Below are positions 1 to 8,723 of a stretch of 64,000 nucleotides of DNA, one piece after another. The stretch covers positions 191,113-255,112 of the forward strand of contig NZ_BHVZ01000004.1 in assembly GCF_003865035.1 (NCBI RefSeq), read 5' to 3'. Under the pieces are notes generated by a model. That model was not told where the DNA came from. It made no database searches and was given only the letters and a program-made list of their open reading frames with translations. Within the stretch, counting starts at the first letter, position 1. Each line of letters opens with the position of its first letter. Both the position numbers and the translations under genes were made by a program. This stretch comes from Anaerotignum faecicola. Lineage in GTDB: Bacteria; Bacillota; Clostridia; Lachnospirales; Anaerotignaceae.

Positions 1-746
1 AAGGTATCATCTTTTAATTCTGTATTGTAATACTGATACAGCCATCCAATGATCTCCACTTGTCCGGTTGGATTCCCTTCTTCATCCAGTGCAGACACAT
101 TAAAATCATTTTCCGGAATACCAGTCTCTGAATTGACTAGCATATAGATAACATCATCTTTATTCGTATAAGAGATGCCAAAAAGTAATTCCATATAGTC
201 AGAGTCTGCCTCAAATAATCCCGGCAGAATATCATGCAATTGATGACACTGTTTCAGGAACAATTTGCAATACAGCTTATCCGTATCTTCAGATGTACCG
301 CTCATTTTCCAATTGATAATCTCTTCTTTTTCCTGTGCAGTCAGGTTTAAATCTACATCCGGCGCCCGAGTCACAAGATCCGGTTCCATCTTGCCTTCTT
401 TTTCAGAGGAGAGTACACGAACTCTGTTTGGAAGATAATCATTTACTTCCATAAAACGGATTGCACAGATTCGGTTGAACCAGGTATAGGCTACTTCTTC
501 TACAACAGCTTCAAAGCCACGAGATTCAATCTGTGATACCAGTTTCTTCCTTTGTTTACACTGATTTTTATTTAGTGTAACTTCTGTTCCCGCAACGGTC
601 TGATATACTTCAAAGTCTGGCCCCTTAGTAATCGGTTCACTGCAGGATTTCTCCGTGATACCGAGCATGCCTGCTTTGTCCGTAACCGAATCAATCAGTT
701 TTTTTCTTGCTTCTATGGCAAATTTTTTTATCGTGTTCTTGTTCAT
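1..746 (-). CDS. pglX: BREX-1 adenine-specific DNA methyltransferase PglX/BrxX, N-terminal part (runs off the left edge)
   Basis: Only the first 248 or so codons are present. The reverse-strand translation begins MNKNTIKKFAIEARKKLI, which I recognise as the usual start of BREX type 1 PglX proteins. It continues with the family's N-terminal region (TWFNRICAIRFMEVNDYLP and following). The ATG at 744-746 has a GGAGG-type ribosome binding site just upstream. The gene follows brxC on the same strand with a 25-bp gap, so it is the fourth structural gene of a BREX operon. In characterised systems PglX methylates a non-palindromic adenine motif to mark self DNA and takes part in phage restriction. 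The methyltransferase catalytic motif lies outside the window, so whether the gene is intact cannot be judged. Identity rests on N-terminal sequence and gene order. Confidence 0.9.
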   Translation of the reverse strand, partial: MNKNTIKKFAIEARKKLIDSVTDKAGMLGITEKSCSEPITKGPDFEVYQTVAGTEVTLNKNQCKQRKKLVSQIESRGFEAVVEEVAYTWFNRICAIRFMEVNDYLPNRVRVLSSEKEGKMEPDLVTRAPDVDLNLTAQEKEEIINWKMSGTSEDTDKLYCKLFLKQCHQLHDILPGLFEADSDYMELLFGISYTNKDDVIYMLVNSETGIPENDFNVSALDEEGNPTGQVEIIGWLYQYYNTELKDDT

Positions 747-771
747 GTACTACTTCCTCCCACCGGAATAT

Positions 772-3700
772 TTAGCTTAATGTGATAATCGTATTTTCAT
801 CCAGCTCGTTTAATAATTTTTCCTTCATCTCTGCCAAGAAATTGTCGATATCCTGTTCATTTTCAATGGAATAAGTTCTTGCACCTGCCACATTGCTGAT
901 GGATACATTCTTACGTTTCTTTGGTTTTGGCTGTACTGGCGATACATGGTCTTCACTTGTAGGCGGAGTTACTGGATTTACCGATGGTTCCGGATTTACT
1001 TTCGGACGATGCGCTTCCTCATATTCCGTAATCTCATCCAAACAGCGAAGCTTCAAGGTATCACTTTCTAATCTAATATTTTTTACCGTAGCAATCTCGT
1101 TAGAAGTATCCAGCTTTTCTTTTAATTCTTCAAAAACACTTGAGAATCTGTCCCTAAACACTGATACAAACCCTTTTTCATCCAGTATATGTAAAACCTT
1201 TCTCTGATCATCTTCTACGATTGGACGCATTTCTTCTGCTTCTTTTTCCAGTAATTCTCCATACTGCTGTACAAACCTCATAGACATATCGGGCAACTTC
1301 TGAATCTGCCTAAAAGGATTCTTTGCAGTTACAATGGCTTCCATCCGGGCTACGTTGTCAATAATTTCTTGTTCCCTGACATAAATCTTACTATTTTCAA
1401 ACATCTGAATTTGTTCCTGTGCTTTTTCAAAAATTTTTTTCTGATCACCATTAAAGAAGTCAAGCACCGGTGCAGTATCATCCGCATCGTCTAACAGGTC
1501 ATCTCGTTTTTTATCCACTGTTTTAAAGAATTCTGCCGGCTCTTTAATGGTCAGAAGTTCTTCCAGATTCTTCTTTGCCTGTTCCATTAAGGATTTGCAT
1601 GGCAACTTTGGATTTACACGATATTCAATCATGATTTCGCTGAATAATTCCAGCTTATCCTGTGCTTTTTTCTTAAAGGTTCTCATAATCATATCGTCAT
1701 CATCACTGGATACTGAGAAACCAAAATAGTCTTTTATTACTTCTTTCGCCGAGCGAATTTGTCCATCTGTTGCTCTTTCTCTAATACTAATCAGCAGTTT
1801 CTCGACAAATTCACGTTTTGTCAGGTAGCGTACCAACTCTTCTTTTGTATTGGATAGCATAGATAAACTCTGGCTGTTATAGGTCAGGGATACTCTTCCC
1901 ATCTTAAAGAGCATGGCAACCAGCCACTGCACGTCTTTCGGATCAAAGCCATACGGAGCAGCCCCAAATTTATCCTGCAGGGATTTCAGAGAAGTTTTCA
2001 TGTGTCGTGCGTTGTTAAGACCGATGACCTGAATGACTTCTTCCAATGCTAATTTATTCGGTGTTGTATCACTGGTTCCAAGGAAGGAAAGCTGTCCATC
2101 GCTTCCATTGAATACCGCAGCAATATCAGAAAGCTCAGGAGCTGTTTCCATATAGGTCAGCTTGTTATACTGCATAGCTACTAACTTGCCAAGTGCTTCG
2201 TTAATACGGCTTGCCGGCTCTTTGGCTGAGATATTTGCTTTATCACCATTCACATAAATATCCGCATGTTTCAGAGCATCCTCGATAAAGATACGGATAC
2301 GATCTTTCTTTTCAAGGCGTTCATTTTCTTTTGCACGACGGATACTGTCAAAGCTTCCTCTTGCACCTAGTGTATTTAGGAATTTATAAATCTTGAGGGA
2401 GTCTGTAATCTCATCTAAGAAGGTGCTATCGTTCGGTAATTTTACAATCACACTATGTTCTTGTACGGAAAGCATGCGCAGGGCAGAATCCGGATAATCT
2501 TCTTCATAGGGTGTGATGATTGATACTCCGATATCATTGGACTGATTCCCCTTGAAATAACGCCCATCCACTTTCTGGTTAAACGGAAATAAATAACGGT
2601 TGCTGTAACGGTATTTCTTATCTGTAAAGATATCCTCGAAGATTACTGTAGATGCCTCTCCAATAATCTCACCCATTTCTACCGATTCGTTATTGATCGC
2701 ATTATTGATTTCCTGTTCTTCATTAGTCAGGAAGCTATAGATTTCTCCATTCTTCTGTACCAGTGTCTCTCGGATCAGTTTCTTTAAGGATTCTTCTATC
2801 CTTCCACGGATTTCAATACGGTCATCGTCAATATTAGAGATCATTAACGTAGTAAGGTTATCTACCTTTGCTTTGAATTCTTTGACGTATTTAATCATAA
2901 ACAGCACTTTCAACAGTTCTACATCAAACTCATCCAATCTACTATTGTCTTCGGCATCGGTAATTACCTGGCTGTGCTGATGGTCAATGAATTTATGTAG
3001 AGGATCATAGAAATAGCTAAATGGTACCAGTACACCTTCTTGACTGTCTTTTAAACGAATTGCCGACTCTTGGAACAGTGCTAACATAGAACGGGACTGA
3101 TCAGATAAGTGCTTTCCACTGGCTCCATAAGTACGCACAGCTGTCAATACCTGTCCAAGCAAATTGAACTGATATGGAATAAACGGATAACAGTCTGCAA
3201 AATCAGTCTTGTCTGTATATAATTTCTTATCTGCGATATCTGTAGTAAATGTAATAAGATTCTTGATAATAGATTCTTTCTGCTCATAGAGAAGGCTGAG
3301 TGTCTGTGTTGCTGTCTCGTTCTTTGCAAGCACACGCTTACGAATTACTTCGTCAACATTTGATGCTGAAAGAGAAAGTCTCGTATCAAATCGTCCCTGA
3401 ATCTTAGAGAAGTCATTTCCCTTTGTCTTTGTAATAGAGTCAATATCCTCCTGACTTGTTACGATAACCCATGCCTTACCTCTGCAGGCTGTTCCAAGGT
3501 CTTCCACGATTGTCTGGAGGTTGAGCATAAGCTGTGTGTCATCTGCAATATACTGTCCGATCTCATCCACAAGGAAAATGACATGATGATTTGGCCCTTT
3601 TTTCTCACAATACTCTTTGACCAGAGATACGAACTTTTCAATACTGAGGTCATAGTTTCCCTTTGCATTTTTACACCAGTTGCGGGCAGCCTCTTCACTC

Positions 3701-4356
3701 ATGAAATCCATTGCAGCAATCGTTTTTACGATTTTATCTTGGATAACCACAAAGGCCTGTCTCTTCTTCTCCCACGGTGTACCTGCAATCTCTTCAAATT
3801 TATTTTTGAACTCTTCAAATCTTCCTTCGTTATCTAACTGACGTTCAAATTCTGCAAGATACGGAATGGAACCGCAATATCCTTGCATTTCATTGAATAC
3901 CTTCATAAAGACTTCCACAATAGCTTCCTTGCCGGATCCGACCTTTGCAGAGCCTTTGGAATCAATATTAAAGAGCATGACATCAGAAGAAATGGTCCCG
4001 GAATTGGTCATTTTGGCAATCAGCATCGGATCATCGATTTTCTTTCCATCTGTAAAGTATTCGATTGCTCTCTTTCCTTCCACTACACTGTTTTTTAACA
4101 GATGGGAAAGAATCTTTAAAAAATGAGATTTACCACTTCCAAAGAAACCGGAGATCCAGACACCCATTTTGTCAGTATTGTTATTAATCCCCTTTTCATA
4201 GTTATCGAAAAAATCATGGAAATGTTTTAGCAATTCTTTTGTTACTACATATTCGTCCAATTCCTGATATACATTTTCTTCATCAGACTGACCTACTTTG
4301 ATTACACCCTTAATATCACGGTCAATCTGTTTCTCAAACATCTCTTTAATCTGCAT
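772..4356 (-). CDS. brxC: BREX system P-loop ATPase BrxC
   Basis: This is a 1194-residue protein, the usual BrxC/PglY length. A Walker A motif (GFFGSGKS, residues 70-77) lies near the N terminus and a Walker B-like VIFLVDEIGQ near residues 258-267. The long C-terminal half is helical and charged, ending in a proline-rich linker (VNPEPSVNPVTPPTSE) before a short tail. BrxC is an essential ATPase of BREX type 1 phage defence and is thought to act in a complex with BrxB, PglZ and PglX. It lies between brxB (17 bp upstream) and pglX (25 bp downstream), all reading leftwards. No frameshift or missing motif is visible. Confidence 0.95.
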   Translation of the reverse strand: MQIKEMFEKQIDRDIKGVIKVGQSDEENVYQELDEYVVTKELLKHFHDFFDNYEKGINNNTDKMGVWISGFFGSGKSHFLKILSHLLKNSVVEGKRAIEYFTDGKKIDDPMLIAKMTNSGTISSDVMLFNIDSKGSAKVGSGKEAIVEVFMKVFNEMQGYCGSIPYLAEFERQLDNEGRFEEFKNKFEEIAGTPWEKKRQAFVVIQDKIVKTIAAMDFMSEEAARNWCKNAKGNYDLSIEKFVSLVKEYCEKKGPNHHVIFLVDEIGQYIADDTQLMLNLQTIVEDLGTACRGKAWVIVTSQEDIDSITKTKGNDFSKIQGRFDTRLSLSASNVDEVIRKRVLAKNETATQTLSLLYEQKESIIKNLITFTTDIADKKLYTDKTDFADCYPFIPYQFNLLGQVLTAVRTYGASGKHLSDQSRSMLALFQESAIRLKDSQEGVLVPFSYFYDPLHKFIDHQHSQVITDAEDNSRLDEFDVELLKVLFMIKYVKEFKAKVDNLTTLMISNIDDDRIEIRGRIEESLKKLIRETLVQKNGEIYSFLTNEEQEINNAINNESVEMGEIIGEASTVIFEDIFTDKKYRYSNRYLFPFNQKVDGRYFKGNQSNDIGVSIITPYEEDYPDSALRMLSVQEHSVIVKLPNDSTFLDEITDSLKIYKFLNTLGARGSFDSIRRAKENERLEKKDRIRIFIEDALKHADIYVNGDKANISAKEPASRINEALGKLVAMQYNKLTYMETAPELSDIAAVFNGSDGQLSFLGTSDTTPNKLALEEVIQVIGLNNARHMKTSLKSLQDKFGAAPYGFDPKDVQWLVAMLFKMGRVSLTYNSQSLSMLSNTKEELVRYLTKREFVEKLLISIRERATDGQIRSAKEVIKDYFGFSVSSDDDDMIMRTFKKKAQDKLELFSEIMIEYRVNPKLPCKSLMEQAKKNLEELLTIKEPAEFFKTVDKKRDDLLDDADDTAPVLDFFNGDQKKIFEKAQEQIQMFENSKIYVREQEIIDNVARMEAIVTAKNPFRQIQKLPDMSMRFVQQYGELLEKEAEEMRPIVEDDQRKVLHILDEKGFVSVFRDRFSSVFEELKEKLDTSNEIATVKNIRLESDTLKLRCLDEITEYEEAHRPKVNPEPSVNPVTPPTSEDHVSPVQPKPKKRKNVSISNVAGARTYSIENEQDIDNFLAEMKEKLLNELDENTIITLS

Positions 4357-4373
4357 TTTTCTTCTCCTTTATT

Positions 4374-4961
4374 TTACACAAGCCGGAATGCCCGGTAATA
4401 ATTTCTGGAATCCATCGTTCCAAATAATTTTAAATCCTGTCCGCTGTATTCTCCCGGATAAAACATCACAACCGGCACACTATCAAGTACCTGATGCAAA
4501 TTGTTCAAAATATTATGGCTTGCAATGATTGGATGGCATTTTCCGACTCCTGTCAGAAAAATCACGCTATTTGTCAGATCTTCCTGTAGAATCTTTGAAA
4601 TAATCAGGTTTAGCTCGTTTGTTTCATCCAGTCCCAATGTTTCTACCAGATTGTCTGCCATATCAAAAAAGCCATTCTCTTTTTCCAGATCAAAGAAGGC
4701 TTCCAGATATCCTTCTTTCTCTAACACCTGAATCATCGTATGAAATAGATCAAATTCTATGATTTTAAAGTCTTTATTGCTATTGTTGATTCGGTCCTTT
4801 AAATATGCGATATGACTGCGCACTTCCAGTTCCGCTCTTGGATTATAATCAAACACATAATATCCGACTTCATTTCCAAGTCCTTTATTTTCACGGAAAG
4901 ACTTTTCAGAAATCTTATCTTCAATCCGATTCAGTCTTTCATCCAAACTTAACCTCGCCAT
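4374..4961 (-). CDS. brxB: BREX protein BrxB (DUF1788)
   Basis: The 195-residue protein begins MARLSLDERLNRIEDKI and matches the size and character of DUF1788/BrxB. It includes the conserved VIFLTGVGKCHPII and VVMFYPGEYSGQDLKLFG segments. No enzymatic motif is known for the family; BrxB is required for BREX function and is thought to bridge complex members. It follows brxA after two bases and precedes brxC by 17 bp, so translation is probably coupled. Assignment is by family pattern plus operon position. Confidence 0.93.
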   Translation of the reverse strand: MARLSLDERLNRIEDKISEKSFRENKGLGNEVGYYVFDYNPRAELEVRSHIAYLKDRINNSNKDFKIIEFDLFHTMIQVLEKEGYLEAFFDLEKENGFFDMADNLVETLGLDETNELNLIISKILQEDLTNSVIFLTGVGKCHPIIASHNILNNLHQVLDSVPVVMFYPGEYSGQDLKLFGTMDSRNYYRAFRLV

Positions 4962-4963
4962 CC

Positions 4964-5554
4964 TTAGACTCCCTTCACTGCTTTCAAGTATTTACCAAGC
5001 CCATTTGCAGTCAGTAATTCTTCTGTACGGTAATCAATATGAACTTGCTTGATTGTTCTGGGTTTTACACTACTTTCCAGTAATCCTGCTTCAAACATCA
5101 TTCTGGTGAAACACTGTTTCAACTTCCGTACTGCAGTATCCGTCCAGCCAGCAACCACATCACTCTGCATTGCCTTATCTGCAAAAAAGACATTCAGATC
5201 ACGATCGGTAATCTCTTTTTCACCTAATCGAATCTTCTCGTTGTATACTTCGCGTAAAAACTCAAAAAATAATCTGCTGTCCATCAGGATTGCAATTAGA
5301 TTTAGAATTTTTACAATTTCCACATCACAAGTGATAAATGCCTGCAACACTACTTCCGGTAAGGCAGATACCCTTCGGTATGTTCCGTTCAACACCTCAT
5401 AGGCACGATATTCTGCTTTCACCTGATAGATATTTTCCTCCCAGACAATCTTTCGGATATCTGTCTTGCTAAGTCCTTCCAGAATATAACCTGCCGTTTT
5501 TCTGGATTCTTGCAGCCAGAATAATTTTGATGTAAGTCCTGCACTGTATTCCAT
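4964..5554 (-). CDS. brxA: BREX protein BrxA (DUF1819)
   Basis: This 196-residue protein has the DUF1819/BrxA pattern: an N-terminal SAGLTSKLFWLQESRKTA segment, then a helical body and a C-terminal IDYRTEELLTANGLGKYLKAV. BrxA is a small DNA-binding protein in BREX type 1. Its ATG overlaps the stop of the upstream regulator gene (TAATG arrangement, one shared base), so the two are translationally coupled. It is the first structural gene of the operon. Confidence 0.93.
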   Translation of the reverse strand: MEYSAGLTSKLFWLQESRKTAGYILEGLSKTDIRKIVWEENIYQVKAEYRAYEVLNGTYRRVSALPEVVLQAFITCDVEIVKILNLIAILMDSRLFFEFLREVYNEKIRLGEKEITDRDLNVFFADKAMQSDVVAGWTDTAVRKLKQCFTRMMFEAGLLESSVKPRTIKQVHIDYRTEELLTANGLGKYLKAVKGV

Positions 5555-5775
5555 TACTGCCCGCCATCCTTTGTTTCTTTTTCATAATGGATAATATCTC
5601 CGAAATCACAATCTAGTTTATCGCAAATCTTCTCAAGAATCTTCATGGAAACCAGCTCACCATTGGTCATTTTTGCCACGGTGCTACTACTGATTCCCAC
5701 TTGGTTCATCATATCCACTTTCTTCATATTTTTATCAATTAATAGCTTCCACAATCCATTGTATGATACTGCCAT
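5554..5775 (-). CDS. Small Xre/Cro-type regulator leading the BREX operon
   Basis: A 73-residue helix-turn-helix protein (MAVSYNGLWKLLIDKNM...SSSTVAKMTNGELVSMKILEKICDKLDCDFGDII). I chose the ATG at 5773-5775 over one eight codons upstream because GAGGG lies seven bases before it. The fold is the short Cro/CI type in which nearly the whole protein is the HTH domain. It overlaps brxA by one base and is the promoter-proximal gene, so it probably controls BREX transcription. This regulator is distinct from the larger WYL-type BrxR found before some BREX operons. The regulatory role is inferred from position only. Confidence 0.85.
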   Translation of the reverse strand: MAVSYNGLWKLLIDKNMKKVDMMNQVGISSSTVAKMTNGELVSMKILEKICDKLDCDFGDIIHYEKETKDGGQ

Positions 5776-6154
5776 ATGTATTCCCTCTTCGATATACAAA
5801 ACTTATGGTTTTCCTGTATTTTGAAAGTATAGTATTGATTTTCGTTCTTATACTCTCAATTTTTATTATTGTATCATACTACATGTTTTTCTTCAACGAT
5901 AAGTGCAAATGATAGCTTCGACTTTGCGAATGATTTGTTTGATAATTCTAATGATAGCACAACCGCTTGCAATAGTTATGATTTATTATTATTATTGCAG
6001 AAAAATGTAACTTCCCTTTTCCTGTTCCGTCCAGTACAATCTAAGTGAACACAGCAGATTGATTAGAGGTGCGATTGAGAAGTCTGTTATTGCATGATAT
6101 AATTATCCAAAGAGTTTCTATTAAAAAAGCCCTAAAATAAGCTGGAGGTTTTCA
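5776..6154. promoter_or_regulatory. Divergent intergenic region between BREX and the unknown cassette
   Basis: No gene is visible in these 379 bp. They separate the leftward BREX operon from the rightward gene at 6155. An inverted repeat AGTATA (5826-5831) / TATACT (5849-5854) with a 17-bp spacer lies 50-80 bp before the xre start and is a candidate operator for the small regulator. The rest is AT-rich with no clear hairpin. A GGAGG at about 6143 serves the gene at 6155. Confidence 0.4.
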
Positions 6155-7453
6155 ATGAGCGATGTAGATATTAGCATATTTCGTAATGATCGAAATTTGA
6201 AGCCTGTATTTTATAATGATAAGTGCGATAAGTATGACTATTTGAGTGCTGTTGGATGTGGCGCTATTGCAGGATTGGTTGATATTTTTCTTGTTGGCTC
6301 CCCCGCTGATAGCAAATTGCAAGGGTGGACAGATGCACAGGTAGATAAAACAGTAATGTCTTTTGCCAAAACTTGTGGATGGTCACCCAGAGAAGGGAAA
6401 GAAAAAAGCGTTGCCAGTGCGATTGGTTTCTTGGAGAAAAAATTCCCTGTGAACTATGACCAACGCCATTCTGGAGATGTTGCTGGATTGTTTACTATGT
6501 CTGCAAAGAACCATCACATGAAATCGTTGGCTCATTCGCCGGATATTATTGGATTGTTCTTCTCTATTCTGAATCAGTTTACTTCAACATCATCTTTCTT
6601 ACATAATGGTCAACTGATTACAATTCAGACAGAGACATACGAATTACAGGGACATGACTTTATATCAAAGCTCTTTTGCGGAGTGGCGAATTGGTTTGGT
6701 CACATTATGTCTGATGCTGCCGGCAGTTCTGGTGCATCTGGCAGAGGAAGCGGTGTTGTAATTCCGTTCTATGAGTTGTTTCAGTTGTGTAATTTTGGAA
6801 GTTTTCAAGTCGGTCAAGACAGAAATACGTTGGCAACGGTAGCCACTAAAGTATTCCAAGAGGGATATGATGCAAGATTTGGACTTACAATGGCAATTCC
6901 GGTTGTCCTTTGCGATTTGTCAATCAAGCTGATTTGGGCAATTAAGCATTGCTTCTATCACAAGCGTCCGTTACACGAGTGCATCCCAACCAAACGACAT
7001 GATGATCTCAGAATCATGCTCATCATCGGAGATGGTACATTGTGTTTGATGGATGGTGCAGATGCGGCAATTCGTTCCGGGGAAAACTGGGTAAACTTCT
7101 TTCTGCGATTAAACATTGTTGCGTGGTATCGTCTGGTATCTCTGGTATTTAGAGAAGTATGTATTCGTTTGGGAATCAGCCTCTCGTTGCAGAAACAGTT
7201 GGATGCTTATATCAGAATCAACGAAGCTATAGCATTGTATTTGACACAGCTTGAAAAAATTGATTTCGAGCTTTTCAAGAAAGAAACAGAACAATATAAC
7301 CATATGCTCGCCATGATGGAAGAAGCCAACAGTGAAGATGAATTGAACGTTCTGCTGAAAAGCGAATATAAGGCACTTGGCATCGACCTTCCGTACAGTG
7401 GAGATTTTGATGCTTTTATGAATGATGCTTCATCCGTATTGGAGTTCAAGTGA
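6155..7453 (+). CDS. Uncharacterised 432-aa protein, first gene of an unknown cassette
   Basis: I do not recognise a characterised family. The start MSDVDISIFRND has a good GGAGG site 7 bp upstream. Visible features are a glycine-rich hydrophobic stretch near residues 35-50 (GCGAIAGLVDIFLVG), a serine/glycine-rich segment near 185-200 (GSSGASGRGSGVV), a hydrophobic stretch near 250 (TMAIPVVLCDLSIKLIW), a segment with LIIGDGTLCLMDGADAAIRSG around residues 288-308, and a charged helical C-terminal quarter. No signal peptide, Walker motif or obvious nuclease motif is seen. It is divergent from BREX and followed at once by a CxxCxxCC stub and a glycine-rich membrane protein in the same direction. 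This suggests a multigene system riding in a defence island. Function unknown. Confidence 0.85.
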   Translation: MSDVDISIFRNDRNLKPVFYNDKCDKYDYLSAVGCGAIAGLVDIFLVGSPADSKLQGWTDAQVDKTVMSFAKTCGWSPREGKEKSVASAIGFLEKKFPVNYDQRHSGDVAGLFTMSAKNHHMKSLAHSPDIIGLFFSILNQFTSTSSFLHNGQLITIQTETYELQGHDFISKLFCGVANWFGHIMSDAAGSSGASGRGSGVVIPFYELFQLCNFGSFQVGQDRNTLATVATKVFQEGYDARFGLTMAIPVVLCDLSIKLIWAIKHCFYHKRPLHECIPTKRHDDLRIMLIIGDGTLCLMDGADAAIRSGENWVNFFLRLNIVAWYRLVSLVFREVCIRLGISLSLQKQLDAYIRINEAIALYLTQLEKIDFELFKKETEQYNHMLAMMEEANSEDELNVLLKSEYKALGIDLPYSGDFDAFMNDASSVLEFK

Positions 7454-7515
7454 TATTTAAGTGCGATAAATGTGGTCAATGTTGTATGGTAATTAGGAAT
7501 GCTGTGAAATATTAA
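7450..7515 (+). pseudogene. Truncated YkgJ-type cysteine-cluster protein (21 codons left)
   Basis: The GTG at 7450-7452 overlaps the TGA of the upstream gene (GTGA), a classic coupled start. The frame reads V-I-F-K-C-D-K-C-G-Q-C-C and then runs out at a TAA at 7513-7515. The CDKCGQCC pattern is the N-terminal signature of the YkgJ family of putative iron-sulfur/zinc cluster proteins, which are normally about 90-250 residues. Only the N terminus survives, so I read it as the remnant of a middle gene that lost its body, possibly by internal deletion before 7516. The family assignment rests on one short motif and could be chance, but the overlapping start argues for a real former gene. Confidence 0.5.
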
Positions 7516-7538
7516 AAAGAGAGATGGGGGAATAGATT

Positions 7539-8603
7539 ATGCCTTTGCCAATTTGGTTAATACCCATAGCATTAAAAGGTGCAGCTGTTGTTGCTGGTAC
7601 AACTGGAGTAGGTGTAGCAGCACATGGTGCTAAGAAAATGAAAGATGCAAACGACACTGCGAAAGCTGCCCAAAGTCGCCACGAAAGAAACATGGCAAGA
7701 TTCGAGAAAGAGAATGAAACAACAACAAAGAATATGGACAAGCTCGGAAAGTTAGAACTTGAAATTCTGCATAGTTTTAGTGAATTCTCGGATTTGTTTG
7801 AGCAAATCAAAAACAGACCTACTTTTGAGACATATTCCAAAAACGGTGTCTCACTTCCAAAGTATGATGGGGAGAAAATCAAGGAAGTATCTGTTGGTGC
7901 AGGCGTTCTCCTTGGAGGACTTGGCGGTGCAGGCTTAGGTGCTGCTGGTGGTTTTGCTGCAGCTGGTGCAACTACAGCTGCTGTTATGGCTTTGGGTACA
8001 GCTTCTACTGGAACTGCTATTGCATCGTTGAGTGGTGTCGCTGCGACCAATGCCACTTTGGCATTGCTGGGTGGTGGTACACTTGCAACAGGTGGCGGTG
8101 GAATGGCGGCTGGTGCTGCCGCTTTGGGTGCTGCGACTCTTGGCGTTGGTTTGTTGGTTGGCGGTATTATCTTTAGTTTCACAGGTGGTAAACTGTCAGA
8201 TAAGGCTGATGAAGCCTGGGCGCAGATGAAAAAGGCTGAAGGAAAAATCAACAACATTTGCAATTACCTTGTTGATTTGTATTCGACTTCCAACAAGTAT
8301 TACGAAACTCTTTTTAAGGTAAATGGTATCTATGAGAGACGCCTTAACTGTTTGAAGAGTATCGTTACCGTGCTTGGACATACCGATTGGAATACATTTA
8401 CCCCAGAAGAGAAGAAAATTACAGAAAACACGGTTCTTCTTGTTGGACTGCTTTACAATATGTGTAAAGTTGAACTCGTTCTTAAGAGCGAAAAAGAGAA
8501 TGATATCAACGCCATTAACAAGGCAACCGTGGAGATTTCCATCAATAATGCAAATGCTATATTGCAAAACGGTGGATATGAGACTGTGAGAAAAAGTCTG
8601 TAA
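7539..8603 (+). CDS. Glycine/alanine-rich membrane protein of the unknown cassette, C terminus altered by an IS end
   Basis: A 354-residue protein with a GGGGGA-type site before the ATG. Residues 1-30 are hydrophobic and glycine-rich, about 40-115 are charged and helical (coiled-coil-like), and about 118-215 form a long Gly/Ala/Thr hydrophobic block with many GxxxG patterns. The last third is a soluble helical domain. The layout recalls proteins with glycine-zipper membrane hairpins, including pore formers, but no specific family is recognised. The last seven codons (ETVRKSL) and the stop lie inside a copy of an IS256-type terminal sequence (8580-8622), so the natural C terminus has been replaced. 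Probably acts with the 432-aa protein upstream. Confidence 0.8.
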   Translation: MPLPIWLIPIALKGAAVVAGTTGVGVAAHGAKKMKDANDTAKAAQSRHERNMARFEKENETTTKNMDKLGKLELEILHSFSEFSDLFEQIKNRPTFETYSKNGVSLPKYDGEKIKEVSVGAGVLLGGLGGAGLGAAGGFAAAGATTAAVMALGTASTGTAIASLSGVAATNATLALLGGGTLATGGGGMAAGAAALGAATLGVGLLVGGIIFSFTGGKLSDKADEAWAQMKKAEGKINNICNYLVDLYSTSNKYYETLFKVNGIYERRLNCLKSIVTVLGHTDWNTFTPEEKKITENTVLLVGLLYNMCKVELVLKSEKENDINAINKATVEISINNANAILQNGGYETVRKSL

Positions 8604-8622
8604 ATAAGATTCTTTTATGATA
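8580..8622 (+). repeat. Orphan IS256-type terminal end, direct copy of 13803-13845
   Basis: These 43 bp match 13803-13845, the left end of the complete IS256-family element, with two differences by eye, in the same orientation. Beyond 8622 the two copies diverge. No transposase accompanies it, so it is a scar of a former insertion. It supplies the stop codon of the membrane-protein gene. Confidence 0.75.
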
Positions 8623-8723
8623 CTCCCTAGATAGTCCAAGAAAATGCCCGCACCTCCACCTCTATTAGAGCTAAGTAAACTGCATACTACTTTTTCTATC
8701 CCTAAGAGGAAGATAAAATTTTA

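Noticed and set aside
7493..8263. 256-codon Ala/Pro-rich frame on the minus strand
   Set aside because: Mirror of the Gly/Ala-rich coding strand of the membrane-protein gene; no ribosome site.
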